Assembly (NCBI RefSeq): GCF_001715975.1
Contig: NZ_MARB01000003.1
Coordinates: 124,001-188,000 of the forward strand
Reading direction: 5' to 3'
DNA: 64,000 nucleotides
Origin: Candidatus Thiodiazotropha endolucinida
Lineage (GTDB): Bacteria > Pseudomonadota > Gammaproteobacteria > Chromatiales > Chromatiaceae
The notes under the pieces are model-generated. The model saw only the letters and a program-made list of their open reading frames with translations. It did no database searches and had not been told where the DNA came from. How positions within the stretch are numbered: the first letter of the stretch is position 1; every line of letters begins with the position of its first letter. A program made the translations under genes and the position numbers. This document shows positions 9,475 through 19,912 of this stretch, in pieces.

Positions 9475-9977
9475 CAGACAGCTACCGGAAAAAGATGACT
9501 CATGATACTCCAGGCCATGAGGGTATAGAGCAGTGCAAAGCCGATACCCAGGTTCAGGCTGATCTCGAATGCATGACGAAGAATGTGGCCAAGTACCACG
9601 ATGCTCCAGACGAACAGTACCAGCAATAAAAGTTCCGACTCGCTCGATTCACTGCGATGCCTCCATGCTACCAAGGGTAGCGCGAGAAGGCTCAACAGCA
9701 GACCGCTGAGCAAAGTCGCGCTGGCTGTCTGATTAAAACGCGGCAGCCGGCTTCTGATACTCAGGGCTGCGGTGAGTACACCCAGCATCAGCGCCAGACC
9801 GAACAGGTTCTCCAGAACGGCACGAAACAGCCCCAACCGCCCATCCAAAACCATCGCAGTACCGACCAGCAGGTTCAATAGTATCAATAACCAGAGTAGA
9901 TGGTTCGAGGCAGGTAAATCCTGGGGCGCACTGCGTAACAGGCAGAGATCGACCGCACTTTTCAACAGGGCCATCAA
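9474..9977 (-). CDS. Hypothetical five-helix membrane protein upstream of mpl
   Basis: 167 residues, not assigned to a named family. About five hydrophobic helices are visible (~28-45, 50-72, 84-105, 113-135 and 141-163), with a loop of charged Ser/Glu residues (RHRSESSESE) between helices 3 and 4. Overall layout resembles small Yip1-like membrane proteins, but I cannot support that. The stop codon overlaps the mpl start codon, suggesting co-translation. Confidence 0.7.
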   Translation of the reverse strand: MMALLKSAVDLCLLRSAPQDLPASNHLLWLLILLNLLVGTAMVLDGRLGLFRAVLENLFGLALMLGVLTAALSIRSRLPRFNQTASATLLSGLLLSLLALPLVAWRHRSESSESELLLLVLFVWSIVVLGHILRHAFEISLNLGIGFALLYTLMAWSIMSHLFPVAV

Positions 9978-10080
9978 GCTTGCAACCTCACTTCACTGAT
10001 CAATTGGCGGTCAGACTCCCCGCTCTTTTTCTCGAGGCGCTGTCCCTCATCAAGGGAGTAACGAACTGACGCGGCATAGG

Positions 10081-10108
10081 CCGCAATTGGACGCCAATCA
10101 CCGCAAAC
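10081..10108 (+). repeat. Single copy of the dispersed CCGCAAATGAACGCC-type repeat
   Basis: About 28 bases resembling the ends of the element at 7827-8036 with a few substitutions, lying in the 182-base gap between the hypothetical membrane gene and the ydfG stop codon. Nothing else is recognisable in that gap. Confidence 0.55.
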
Positions 10109-10181
10109 TATCGCGAATGGCATGACAATGCGCATGGCTAGCATCCTATTCCCATTGCGGACAGTTTGTGTGTATTTAAAT

Positions 10182-10964
10182 TCAAACCTCGTTACCGAGT
10201 GTGCGGTCGACCGCCAGCGGATTCCATGCCTGACACACCGGCATCACTTCCAAGGCATTTACGTTCACGTGAGACGGAAGCGAAGTCACCCAATAGACGA
10301 TCTCGGCGATATCCTCGGCACAAAGAGGATGGGTATCGGTATAGACATCCCCGGCCTTCTGCGCATCACCCTTCATACGCACCAGGGAGAATTCAGTTTC
10401 CGCCAAACCGGGTTCGATGTTGCTGACACGCACGGGGGTACCCAGCAGATCGGCACGCAACCCCCGTGAGAACTGCTGAACGAAGGCCTTGCTGGCACCG
10501 TAGGCATTACCTCCCGGATAGGGCCAGCTGCCCGCCACCGAACCGATATTCACAATATGACCACGTCTCCTCGCCACCATTCCTGGCAGAATCTGGCGGG
10601 TCATGCCCATCAAGCCTTTGATATTGGTGTCGACCATGGTCTCCCAATCATCGAGATTGGATTCATGGGCTGGTTCCAGACCCAGAGCGAGTCCGGCATT
10701 ATTCACCAAGACATCGATTTCCCTGAAATCATCCGGGAGTTGATCGACGAATGCCTCCACGCTTTTTCGGTCAGTCACATCCAACCGCTGTACATGGACA
10801 CGGCATGATGATGGGAGTGACGACACCAATGTCTCTAGCCGCTGCAGGCGCCTGGCACATAGCACCAGGTCACTGCCGGCGGCGGCGAATCGACGTGCAC
10901 AAGCCTCACCAAATCCGGAGGAGGCGCCGGTTATCAAGATACATTTCTTCATCATATTATTCAT
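10182..10964 (-). CDS. ydfG: YdfG-type short-chain dehydrogenase (NADP-dependent hydroxy acid dehydrogenase)
   Basis: 260 residues. ILITGASSGFGEACARRF is the classical SDR nucleotide loop (TGxxxGxG), VNNAGLALG is the structural NNAG motif, and the catalytic Ser-Tyr-Lys is in SVAGSWPYPGGNAYGASKAF. LVLCARR after the second strand favours NADP. From memory the match to E. coli YdfG is close throughout (EPAHESNLDDWETMVDTN, NIEPGLAETEFS, NVNALEVMPV). YdfG oxidises L-allo-threonine, serine and 3-hydroxy acids, and reduces malonic semialdehyde. It is transcribed divergently from the small lipoprotein ORF. Confidence 0.9.
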   Translation of the reverse strand: MNNMMKKCILITGASSGFGEACARRFAAAGSDLVLCARRLQRLETLVSSLPSSCRVHVQRLDVTDRKSVEAFVDQLPDDFREIDVLVNNAGLALGLEPAHESNLDDWETMVDTNIKGLMGMTRQILPGMVARRRGHIVNIGSVAGSWPYPGGNAYGASKAFVQQFSRGLRADLLGTPVRVSNIEPGLAETEFSLVRMKGDAQKAGDVYTDTHPLCAEDIAEIVYWVTSLPSHVNVNALEVMPVCQAWNPLAVDRTLGNEV

Positions 10965-10992
10965 GTAAATTATCTAAAAAAACGGGCTGTGT

Positions 10993-11013
10993 CAGGACCT
11001 ATACTTAGTCCTG
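10993..11013. promoter_or_regulatory. Inverted repeat CAGGAC-N9-GTCCTG spanning a TATACT box
   Basis: Perfect 6-bp arms flank CTATACTTA in the divergent gap between ydfG and the small lipoprotein ORF. TATACT would pass as a sigma-70 -10 element, so the dyad could be an operator over a promoter for the rightward gene. No convincing -35 was seen. Confidence 0.3.
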
Positions 11014-11034
11014 AAACCATCCTTAAACACAACC

Positions 11035-11292
11035 ATGCACAATCGAAACAGCCATCCAACGATAATCCACCATACTGTTGGAGTACATCTTATTCTACTG
11101 TTTTGCCTGATCGGCTGCGATACATCCACGTCGACACGTCCGGTAGCCTCCTCTGAGTGGAGTACGGAAGAGATGGTGATCCATCAGCTGTATGAATTGA
11201 TACGTTATGAGGAGCTGGAGTATCAACAGCGGCTTGATGAGCTGGACGCGCTTTCACTCCCGAGACCTGCCGCAATGATCCCCGAGCATTGA
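11035..11292 (+). CDS. Putative small lipoprotein
   Basis: 85 residues. A hydrophobic stretch ends in LIGC (Cys29), a plausible lipobox, followed by a Ser/Thr linker and an acidic, probably helical tail rich in Glu, Leu and Tyr. No family is recognised. There is no clear Shine-Dalgarno before the ATG, and the 3' end overlaps the convergent lnt gene by 39 bases; both lower the confidence. If real it sits at the envelope. Confidence 0.45.
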   Translation: MHNRNSHPTIIHHTVGVHLILLFCLIGCDTSTSTRPVASSEWSTEEMVIHQLYELIRYEELEYQQRLDELDALSLPRPAAMIPEH

Positions 11293-12789
11293 ATATCGGC
11301 AGGGAAATCCCGCGATAATCGTGAGCAGTATCAGAGCAAGTACGGAAAGATTTCCGTATTTTGCATAGGGTGTTACACCCTCCAGGGGCAGAATCTCCCC
11401 CTTTAACACATCGACCTCCAACAGCGGTGACGCCACCAGGATGTCACCGCCCGGTCCGATAATGGCTGAGATTCCTGTATTGGTGGAGCGCAGCAGATAG
11501 CGTCCAGTCTCCAACGCCCGCATCCTCGCGATCTGCAGATGCTGATAGGGAGCCAGTGACTTGCCGAACCAGGCATCATTGCTGGCATTGATCAGAAATG
11601 CCGCTTCCGGCAGGGCCTCGATCATCTCACTGCCGAAGGCGTCTTCATAACAGATCGAAAGTCCCGCGAGATAATCACCGACACGCATGATCGGCTTGGC
11701 TTCCTCCTTCGTGCTGAAATCCGACATCGGAATGGTGAACAGATCGACCAGCGGCCAGAGTATGCCCTTCAATGGCAGATACTCGGTGAAGGGCACCAGA
11801 TGGCGTTTATAGTAGTGATCGCGCTCCTCGTTACCCAGGGCCACCATGGCATTGAAATAATGCTTCCGCTCCTGATCCATCTGCACGACTCCGAATACCA
11901 GGTGCGTCTGGTGTCTTTTAACCGTGTTTTCAAGGGGCCGGATAAAGGCGTCATCCACCTGAAACTGAAACGCCGAGACCGCCGTCTCGGGCCAGACGAT
12001 AAGATCACGATCAAGGTTCTCCTTGGTCTTTTTGGCGTACAACACCAAGCTGGGCAGCAACTGTTCAGGCAGCCATTTTTCCGCTTGCGGTATATTCCCC
12101 TGGACCAGGGCAACCCTGATCGGCGCCCCTATCGGCTGACTCCAGTCGATCCTTGTCCCCATCCAGCCCGCCACCCAGATCAACACCGCCGCGCTCAAAT
12201 AACCGATCCGATAACGCGTGGGGGTTGTCAGGGAGAGCAACAGGCCCGTTGTAACAAGCACCATCCAGCTGATCCCCAACACACCCAGCAGCGGTCCATA
12301 TCCCGCCAGCTGGGAATCGATTTGCGAATAGCCAATCTGCAACCAGGGAAAGCCGGTCAGAAACCAACCCCGCAGCCACTCCAGCAACACCCAAAGAGCG
12401 GGATAGAGCAGTATCAGCGATTGGCTCCGGGTAGTCCGGAAGCGCCCCGCCAGCCAACCCAGGCAGGCATAATAGAGCGCCATCAGGACAACGAATACAA
12501 AGGTCACAACAAGGGGGAAAAGCCAGCCGAGATCCCCAAACTGGGCGATACTGACGTGCAGCCATGATACACCACTGCCCATCAGGCCCAGTCCATACAT
12601 AAAGCCTGTCCTGACACAGAGATGTGGTCGCTCCAGCCACAGCACGAAAAGCACGGCAGGCCCGGCCAGCGCCATAATCCAGACATTGAACGGTGCATAT
12701 GCCAGCGTCGTGATACCTCCTGCCGCCAGGGCCAGAAGAGTTGGATAACGCAGGAAAACCGGCAGGGTTTGCTTTAAGCTTATCGGCAA
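11254..12789 (-). CDS. lnt: Apolipoprotein N-acyltransferase Lnt
   Basis: 511 residues, normal for the family. The N-terminal ~210 residues form several membrane helices; the rest is a periplasmic nitrilase-like domain. The catalytic triad can be placed: Glu in VWPETAVSAF, Lys in YYKRHLVPFTEYLP and Cys in LSICYEDAFG. Lnt adds the third acyl chain to the N-terminal Cys of lipoproteins in the inner membrane. It is last of the leftward block miaB-ybeZ-ybeY-lnt. In E. coli corC/ybeX lies between ybeY and lnt; here only 62 bases separate them. Confidence 0.95.
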   Translation of the reverse strand: MPISLKQTLPVFLRYPTLLALAAGGITTLAYAPFNVWIMALAGPAVLFVLWLERPHLCVRTGFMYGLGLMGSGVSWLHVSIAQFGDLGWLFPLVVTFVFVVLMALYYACLGWLAGRFRTTRSQSLILLYPALWVLLEWLRGWFLTGFPWLQIGYSQIDSQLAGYGPLLGVLGISWMVLVTTGLLLSLTTPTRYRIGYLSAAVLIWVAGWMGTRIDWSQPIGAPIRVALVQGNIPQAEKWLPEQLLPSLVLYAKKTKENLDRDLIVWPETAVSAFQFQVDDAFIRPLENTVKRHQTHLVFGVVQMDQERKHYFNAMVALGNEERDHYYKRHLVPFTEYLPLKGILWPLVDLFTIPMSDFSTKEEAKPIMRVGDYLAGLSICYEDAFGSEMIEALPEAAFLINASNDAWFGKSLAPYQHLQIARMRALETGRYLLRSTNTGISAIIGPGGDILVASPLLEVDVLKGEILPLEGVTPYAKYGNLSVLALILLTIIAGFPCRYSMLGDHCGRSRE

Positions 12790-12851
12790 AATCAGATCCG
12801 TATGTTATGCCGGTTTGGAAACAGGCGTGGCAAACTCAAGATTCACTGACA

Positions 12852-13316
12852 TCACACCTCATCTTTGTAGGGATCAGTGAAGTGCAGGCTGTGCAGGATG
12901 TCACGCTCCAGATGCTCCATCCGCTCAGCTTCAGCAGCGTCCTGGTGGTCATACCCCAGCAGATGCAATACCCCGTGAACCACCATGTGAGCCCAGTGAG
13001 CGTGTGGATCCTTTCCCTGTTCTACCGCTTCCCGCGCCACGACCTGAACACAGATCACCAGATCTCCCAGCAACGGCAGAGATACTTCGGCGGGGGCCTC
13101 AAACGGAAAAGAGAGTACATTGGTGGATTTATCCTGCCCCCTGAAATCGCGGTTGAGTCGGCGGCTCTCTTCTTCATCAACCAGGCGAATCACCATTTCC
13201 ACGGGATCGTGATCCTGTGGCAACGTCGCCTCCACCCACCGCCTGAACTCATCCTCCGTGGGCAGGTCAACGGATGCCGCCGCGACCTGTTGTATCTCCA
13301 CCATCAGCTTGTCCAT
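12852..13316 (-). CDS. ybeY: Endoribonuclease YbeY
   Basis: 154 residues from the ATG at 13316, four bases after the ybeZ stop, with AAGGG eight bases upstream; an in-frame ATG at 13358 lies inside ybeZ and is unlikely. The zinc-binding signature [11 protein letters not shown] is intact and the core [15 protein letters not shown] is characteristic. YbeY is a single-strand endoribonuclease acting in 16S rRNA maturation and ribosome quality control. Confidence 0.95.
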   Translation of the reverse strand: MDKLMVEIQQVAAASVDLPTEDEFRRWVEATLPQDHDPVEMVIRLVDEEESRRLNRDFRGQDKSTNVLSFPFEAPAEVSLPLLGDLVICVQVVAREAVEQGKDPHAHWAHMVVHGVLHLLGYDHQDAAEAERMEHLERDILHSLHFTDPYKDEV

Positions 13317-13320
13317 CGGA

Positions 13321-14295
13321 TCAACCCTTGCGGTCAAACTCATCGTAAGCACGAACAACCCGTTGTACCACCGGATGCCTCACCACGTCCCTGGCATTGA
13401 AAAAGGTAAAACTGATCCCCTCCACATGGGCCAGCACTTCCGTGACCTGGCGCAGCCCGGACTGTTGACCACGGGGCAGATCGATCTGTGTCACATCACC
13501 CGTGATCACCGCGGTTGAACCAAAACCGATTCGGGTAAGAAACATCTTCATCTGTTCCGGCGTGGTGTTCTGCGCCTCGTCCAGAATAACGAACGACTCA
13601 TTCAAGGTACGGCCTCGCATATAGGCGAGGGGGGCGATCTCTATGACATTGCGTTCCACCAGCTTCGCCACTTTTTCGAAACCGAGCATCTCGTAGAGGG
13701 CATCGTAGAGTGGTCTCAGATAGGGATCTATCTTCTGCGCCAGATCACCGGGCAGGAAGCCGAGTCGCTCTCCCGCCTCCACGGCGGGCCTGACCAACAG
13801 GATACGTCGAACCTGATCACGTTCCAGCGCGTCCACCGCACTGGCGACGGCGAGGTAGGTCTTGCCGGTACCCGCTGGTCCGACACCGAAATTGATATCA
13901 TGGGTCAGTACCTTGTGCAGGTACTCTTTCTGATTCGCCCCGCGCGGCCGAACCAATCCGCGCCTTGTCTTGATGACAGTCTCAGGCAGATCGTTGGTGG
14001 ACTTCTGCTCCAACAGCTCATCCACACCCGCCTCCTGCAGATAGAGGTGGACCCGTTGCGAATCGAGTATTTCGCTCGTCGTGGCGCGGTAGAGATCCAA
14101 TATCACCCGTTCGCCCGCCTGAATCGAAGGGCGCTCGCCGATCAGGCGGAAGCGATTTCCCCGATTGTTGATCTCGATGCCCAGACGGCCCTCTATATGG
14201 CGCAGATGTTCATCAAGCTGACCGCACAGGTTGGCCAGCCTTTCATTGTCGGCGGGTTCGAGGAGCAGATCCAGGGATTCGGGATGTTCAGCCAA
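13321..14295 (-). CDS. ybeZ: PhoH-like ATPase YbeZ
   Basis: 324 residues. An N-terminal KH-like region precedes a PhoH P-loop domain with Walker A GPAGTGKT at 139-146 and a DEAQN Walker B motif near 230. The context between miaB and ybeY is the conserved gammaproteobacterial arrangement. YbeZ is an ATPase that works with YbeY in RNA metabolism. Ten bases separate it from the miaB stop. Confidence 0.95.
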   Translation of the reverse strand: MAEHPESLDLLLEPADNERLANLCGQLDEHLRHIEGRLGIEINNRGNRFRLIGERPSIQAGERVILDLYRATTSEILDSQRVHLYLQEAGVDELLEQKSTNDLPETVIKTRRGLVRPRGANQKEYLHKVLTHDINFGVGPAGTGKTYLAVASAVDALERDQVRRILLVRPAVEAGERLGFLPGDLAQKIDPYLRPLYDALYEMLGFEKVAKLVERNVIEIAPLAYMRGRTLNESFVILDEAQNTTPEQMKMFLTRIGFGSTAVITGDVTQIDLPRGQQSGLRQVTEVLAHVEGISFTFFNARDVVRHPVVQRVVRAYDEFDRKG

Positions 14296-14304
14296 GCGTC
14301 AGTC

Positions 14305-15657
14305 CTAGGCGTTTGCCGCTCTATCGTTGGCGGGCTGCAACCACTCGCCCCTTAAGGAATTCGGTAGCGCTTCGGTAATCCGCACCTCGACAAATCGACC
14401 GATCAATTCAATGGGGCCATCGAAATTCACCACCCGGTTGTTCTCCGTGCGTCCCGCCAGTTGAGCCGGGTTCTTCTTCGCCGGCCGTTCCACCAGAATG
14501 CGCTGTACAGTGCCGACCATCCGGCGACTGATACGCTGAGCCTGGCTATTGATCAGCTGCTGTAAACGCTCCAGCCGCTGCTGTTTGACCGCCAACGGAA
14601 CATCGTCCGGCAGGTCGGCTGCCGGGGTACCGGGGCGGCGACTGAAGATGAAGCTGTAGGAGTGGTCAAAGCCAACCTCTTCGATCAGTCGCAGGGTTGC
14701 CTCGAAGTCCTCCTCGGTCTCGCCGGGGAAGCCGACGATAAAATCGGATGAGATGGTGATATCGGGCCGAACCTCCCGCAAACGGCGTATCTTGGCCTTG
14801 TATTCGATGGCCATGTGGCCCCGTTTCATCATCGCCAGCACACGATCTGAACCCGACTGCACCGGCAGGTGGAGGAAGCTGACCAGCTCCGGTACCTGGC
14901 CGTAGACTTCGATCAGCGAGTCCGAGAAATCCACCGGGTGAGAGGTGGTGAAGCGAATCCGTTCAATCCCCTTCACCGCCGCCGCGTATTCGATCAACAA
15001 AGCCAGGTCGGCCTCGTCGCCGTCCGTCATTTCGCCCCGGTAGGCATTGACATTCTGCCCCAGCAGATTGATCTCGCGTACTCCCTGGGCCGCCAGTCCC
15101 GCCACCTCGGCGATGACGTCGTCGAAGGGTCGGCTGATCTCTTCGCCGCGGGTAAAGGGGACCACGCAATAGGTGCAATATTTTGAACACCCCTCCATCA
15201 CCGAAACATAGGCGGTGGGCCCGTCGGCGCTGGGCTCCGGAAGCCGGTCGAACTTCTCGATCTCGGGGAAGGTGACGTCCACAACCGGGGCCTGTTGGGC
15301 ACGGGCCTGACGGATCATCTGCGGCAGCCGGTGCAGGGTCTGGGGCCCGAATACCAGATCCACATAGGGCGCCCTCTCGCGGATCGCCTCTCCCTCCTGG
15401 CTCGCCACACAGCCGCCGACTCCGATGATCAGTTGCGGATTTTTCTCCTTCCAGGGGCGCCAACGGCCGAGCTGGGAGAAGACCTTCTCCTGCGCCTTTT
15501 CGCGAATCGAGCAGGTGTTGAGCAGCAACACGTCAGCTGCCTCAGGCTCCTCTGTCAATTCCAGCCCCTCGGCCACACGCAGCCCGTCCGCCATGCGAGA
15601 AGAGTCGTATTCGTTCATCTGGCAGCCAAAGGTTTTGATATAGAGTTTTCTGGTCAT
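14305..15657 (-). CDS. miaB: tRNA-2-methylthio-N6-dimethylallyladenosine synthase MiaB
   Basis: 450 residues: an N-terminal UPF0004 domain ([32 protein letters not shown] with three Fe-S cysteines), a radical-SAM core with CSKYCTYC, and a C-terminal TRAM domain. It methylthiolates i6A37 of tRNAs reading UNN codons, using two 4Fe-4S clusters and SAM. First gene of the leftward operon running to lnt. Confidence 0.97.
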   Translation of the reverse strand: MTRKLYIKTFGCQMNEYDSSRMADGLRVAEGLELTEEPEAADVLLLNTCSIREKAQEKVFSQLGRWRPWKEKNPQLIIGVGGCVASQEGEAIRERAPYVDLVFGPQTLHRLPQMIRQARAQQAPVVDVTFPEIEKFDRLPEPSADGPTAYVSVMEGCSKYCTYCVVPFTRGEEISRPFDDVIAEVAGLAAQGVREINLLGQNVNAYRGEMTDGDEADLALLIEYAAAVKGIERIRFTTSHPVDFSDSLIEVYGQVPELVSFLHLPVQSGSDRVLAMMKRGHMAIEYKAKIRRLREVRPDITISSDFIVGFPGETEEDFEATLRLIEEVGFDHSYSFIFSRRPGTPAADLPDDVPLAVKQQRLERLQQLINSQAQRISRRMVGTVQRILVERPAKKNPAQLAGRTENNRVVNFDGPIELIGRFVEVRITEALPNSLRGEWLQPANDRAANA

Positions 15658-15840
15658 TATGTTCGTGCGTCAGGGAGACAAGCGCCCATTTTAGCTGTTC
15701 GCCTACCTTCAGCTCAACGCCAACATGGGAAAAGCACTACCGAAACCACAAAGTCACTAGAGATCAGGCATCCAACACAGGTCAATGGGAAAGCAATCGG
15801 ATACCCTCGCCAATTCTGTTCCTCTTTAAATATTTTTTTA

Positions 15841-15875
15841 AAATTACAAAAAAACGCCCTGGTTAACCAGGGCGT
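15841..15875 (-). terminator. Rho-independent terminator of the tetraheme cytochrome gene
   Basis: Perfect 11-bp arms ACGCCCTGGTT/AACCAGGGCGT (15854-15875) lie 28 bases beyond the leftward gene's stop, and the leftward transcript then reads a run of six U. It ends the cytochrome transcript and may also insulate miaB. Confidence 0.85.
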
Positions 15876-15902
15876 AGAGGATAACTGCACTTGGGGAGGA
15901 AT

Positions 15903-17748
15903 TTATTCGCGGTTGAGTTCAATCTCGGTCTTTTTTCTCGCGAACTGCACAGCGGGTCCATTACCCGAGACTTCATAGATCTCCTTCAAGGCCTCTCCCC
16001 AGTGCTGTGGATTGGAGGTCATAGAACCGGCGGCAGGGAGATCCCGGGCGTGACCGCCATGACTGACTGTCGGTTCGCTATCCTTTTCCGCCAGGAAATC
16101 CTCATAGTGATTACTGAAGGTCTTGTACATCAGCTTCGCCTCCAGCTTGATATTGCCCCTGGCATTGGCCGGCACGGTGAAGGTGTATTCCCGGTCGGCC
16201 CAATTCTGACCGTCAGCGTACTCGTCCGCCGGTATAATGAACGCGCCCTGCGCCATGTAGGCCGCCTTGTCGTATCCCTCCGGTGGTATCCGGTTGTCTT
16301 TCACAACCTTGTTCAGGAGGACGAAGTGGAACTCCTTTTCGTGCTCGGTGACCAGGCCGTCGCTATCCTCGTCAAGCAGATCTCCATAGCCTTCGGCCAG
16401 AGCGTGCATCTCAAAGATATCATCGTGATCGGCTACCAGCACCTCGCCGCTGGCCGGATCGACAGCACCATCCTCGAGGATAGTGCCACTCTTGGTCCAG
16501 ATCCTGACATGCAGCCACATCTGACGCCCTTCACCGTAACCGGTGGGTAGCTTATGTCCGGTCAGGTTGGTGATTCTGAACTTGACGCTGCCCGTATCAC
16601 CAGGGCGAAGACTCTCAGGTTGGTTGACCACACTGATCCTGGCAGTGGCACCGTCAACGAAATCGAGGTTATCCAACACCCGGGCATCCAGCGCGGCCTG
16701 CCGCGAGGAAGTGACGTCATATCCGAGATCGGTCCAGGTCTGATCGATGGGACCCCATAGCCGTTCGAGATGAGTGAGCATCCAGGTCTGGGCGCCGGGG
16801 AAGCGCATCGGACGATGACAATCCTGGCAACGACCCCCTGCCTTATCTGGAAAAGCACTGTTGTACCACTCGGTATAGGTGCGTTCGATGGGATGGGGAA
16901 CATTGACCGGTGTACCATCGCCGTCGGGATCGGTCAGGGTCATCAGAAAGGGATTGGTCACCTCATGGCAGGTACCGCAGAGTTCACTCTCTCTCTGGAA
17001 GGGATCCATGACCCGCGGACCACCCGGCTGCATGTCACCCTCCCACTCCGGATTGGCAGTAAAAAACTCATACGGTGTCACAAACACGCCACCGTTACCT
17101 GCCGCCTTGATGCCGCCGGCATCTTTCTGGTTGTCGATCACGCGATGACAGAAATCGCAGGTGATGCCATCCATATGTCCTTCCGAGTCCTTGTTGTGCA
17201 GCGGGTCCGGGGCCTCGGCGCTGGTGGGTGAAAACTCCTGCAGGCTCGCGCCCCAGAAGTCGCCACGCAGATGGGGCTCCGCGGCATTCGGCGGCTCGGA
17301 AAAACCCTCCAACCAACCCACAGGCGAGTGGCAGCGAAGGCAGAAATCACCCACAACGGCCTGCTCCTCTTCAGTCTTGTCCAAGAGGTCCAGGGCGGTG
17401 GAGAGGCCCAAGTCGGTCAATGGAGGAGTATCGCCCCCCTGGCTAACATTTTTCCAGCAGATTGATGTAGTCCCGGTTGGCCACGTTGAGCGCAGCATAG
17501 AATGAGGGGTCTCTGGTGGCATGGGCCATGATGCTGCCCGCCCAGTCGTCGTGAAAGATGCCTGGAAAACGGGCTGGGTTTCTGAAATCATCTATAATCG
17601 GATCCAACACTTGGCCGTTGGCATTGAAGCCGGGTTCAGATCCCCGCGGTTGAGTGGAGTCGCTCTCTGTAATGCTTGTCGCAAACGACAAGCCAGCATA
17701 TAGTATGAGTGCCGCAGATGCTGCACCCAGATGTTTTAGAGCAATCAT
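15903..17748 (-). pseudogene. Tetraheme periplasmic c-type cytochrome, interrupted by a one-base frameshift
   Basis: The coding sequence is split between two frames. The first (17748 to stop at 17443) holds the start, a signal peptide (ILYAGLSFA) and a segment typical of multihaem cytochromes (IFHDDWAGSIMAHATRDPSFY), ending LLEKC-stop. The second runs open from 17591 to 15903 and carries four haem sites: CLRCH, CDFCH, CGTCH and CQDCH. It also has Asp-rich, calcium-loop-like stretches (DPDGDGTP, DEDSDGLVTEHE). Removing one A from the A5 run (T5 at 17449-17453 on the plus strand) joins them as LLENVSQGGD, giving a protein of ~613 residues. All four haem motifs lie after the break. It may be a recent mutation, a phase-variable homopolymer or an assembly error; the downstream frame looks otherwise intact. 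Confidence 0.8.
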
Positions 17749-18019
17749 AGCTAATCCTCCATAATCAGTTCGCAGATCCTTAGCCCATAAATTGCAGAGC
17801 CAAGACAGTTAAACTCTCTCGAATTTAAGTATTGCGTGGAGAATCAAAAACAGTTAGGTAGGTGGACTACTACCTGAGATGTGGGTAGATAACTTGAATT
17901 TGAGATAGGGTCCTACCATATATAAGACAATAATATGAGCGCCCCTATCTAGATAAAAAATAACTAAGGTGCAAGGAACTTTGATTTAACAACCCTTCTT
18001 TTCCTCGGCAACAGCCACA

Positions 18020-18670
<651 letters not shown>

Positions 18671-18693
18671 TTATTGGTATCTCAATGTCGGGT

Positions 18694-19560
18694 TTATTCA
18701 ATATTCTGGATCTGCTCACGCATCTGTTCGATCAACACCTTCATCTCCACCGCGGCGCGGGTCACATCGACGCTGGTCGACTTGGATGTCAGCGTATTGG
18801 CCTCACGGTTGAGTTCCTGCATCAGAAAGTCGAGTCTTCGCCCGATGGGTTCATCCGCCGCCAACACCCGTTCCACTTCATCGAGGTGAGTTTCAAGGCG
18901 ATCCATCTCTTCATCCACATCGAGGCGTTGCGCCAGAATCACCATCTCCTGCTCCAAGCGGGTCTCATCCATCTCATCCAATACCTCTGAAAGGCGTTCA
19001 CTTATCCGGTTTCGAAAACCATCCAGCACTTCCGGCATCAGGTCGCGCACTTGCTCAACCTGCAACTTCAGGCTACCGCAGCGCTGCCGGATAATCTCAC
19101 CAAGGCGATCCCCTTCCCGCAGGCGATTATCGATCAGGCTGTCGATGGTGGTCTCCAACAACGCCATTGCCTGCTGTTTAACCGGGGTCAAATCCTGTTC
19201 ATTCTCTTCAAGCACACCAGGCCAGCGCAGCAGGTCCCCACTGCGAAGACTCTCATTCAGATCGGTTAAATCGGCTATTTGCCGTTCCGCATTCACGAGC
19301 TGATGGACCATGCGTTGGTTGACACTCAAGCCCGCTTCCGCCACCCCGCCCGGTTTGAATTTCAGGCTGACATCAAGCTTGCCCCGCCCGAGCCTGGCAT
19401 TGATGTGCTCCCGTATCATCGGTTCAAGCACCCTCAACTCCTCGGGTAAGCGTAAAAACATCTCGAGATAGCGATGATTCACTGAGCGGATTTCCCAGCT
19501 GAGGATACCCAGGTCACCCCGATATTCCTCCCGTGCGAAGGCTGTCATACTACTGATCAT
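18694..19560 (-). CDS. yicC: YicC-family endoribonuclease
   Basis: 288 residues from ATG 19560, matching the 287-residue E. coli protein; the open frame extends upstream but MISSMTAFAR is the family's N-terminus. The C-terminal signature GRRLDFLMQELNREANTLTSKS is present. YicC proteins are ribonucleases reported to act in RNA turnover. It lies just upstream of gmk and is probably co-transcribed. Confidence 0.93.
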   Translation of the reverse strand: MISSMTAFAREEYRGDLGILSWEIRSVNHRYLEMFLRLPEELRVLEPMIREHINARLGRGKLDVSLKFKPGGVAEAGLSVNQRMVHQLVNAERQIADLTDLNESLRSGDLLRWPGVLEENEQDLTPVKQQAMALLETTIDSLIDNRLREGDRLGEIIRQRCGSLKLQVEQVRDLMPEVLDGFRNRISERLSEVLDEMDETRLEQEMVILAQRLDVDEEMDRLETHLDEVERVLAADEPIGRRLDFLMQELNREANTLTSKSTSVDVTRAAVEMKVLIEQMREQIQNIE

Positions 19561-19912
19561 ATAGTCCTGCCTGAGATCTCCTGATGAGTTTGGGGAGGGT
19601 ATGCAATCACCATCCCAATGGCTCACATTATTTCATGGCCTGTGGCATGATACCTGACAATGAGGCAGCTGACATTGCCACGCCTACAGAATCCGTGATC
19701 CAAGCCGCTATGCTTGGGTATGAGGGGCCGAGTCAGCGTGGCAGTATATCCTCAGTGTCGTCATATCAACCGTTTTTTTTGAAGAAAATCACTTTTTTAC
19801 CGGTCTCTGGATCAAAATTCTCAATCTACCGAAGTATTTCTGAAATATGTCCTTATAATCAGTGTGATGCTCATCCTATCTTTGACAGCTAAACATTTTC
19901 AACGGGGACTGC
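19561..19912. other. 352-base divergent gap between yicC and the Ser/Thr kinase
   Basis: No credible ORF, hairpin terminator or repeat was found. The right half is AT-rich and should hold the kinase promoter; GGGGA precedes the kinase ATG. The left end carries the yicC leader. Confidence 0.6.

Noticed and set aside
9181-9498. 105-codon ORF opposite the mpl start
   Set aside because: Fully antisense to mpl with low-quality composition; a shadow.
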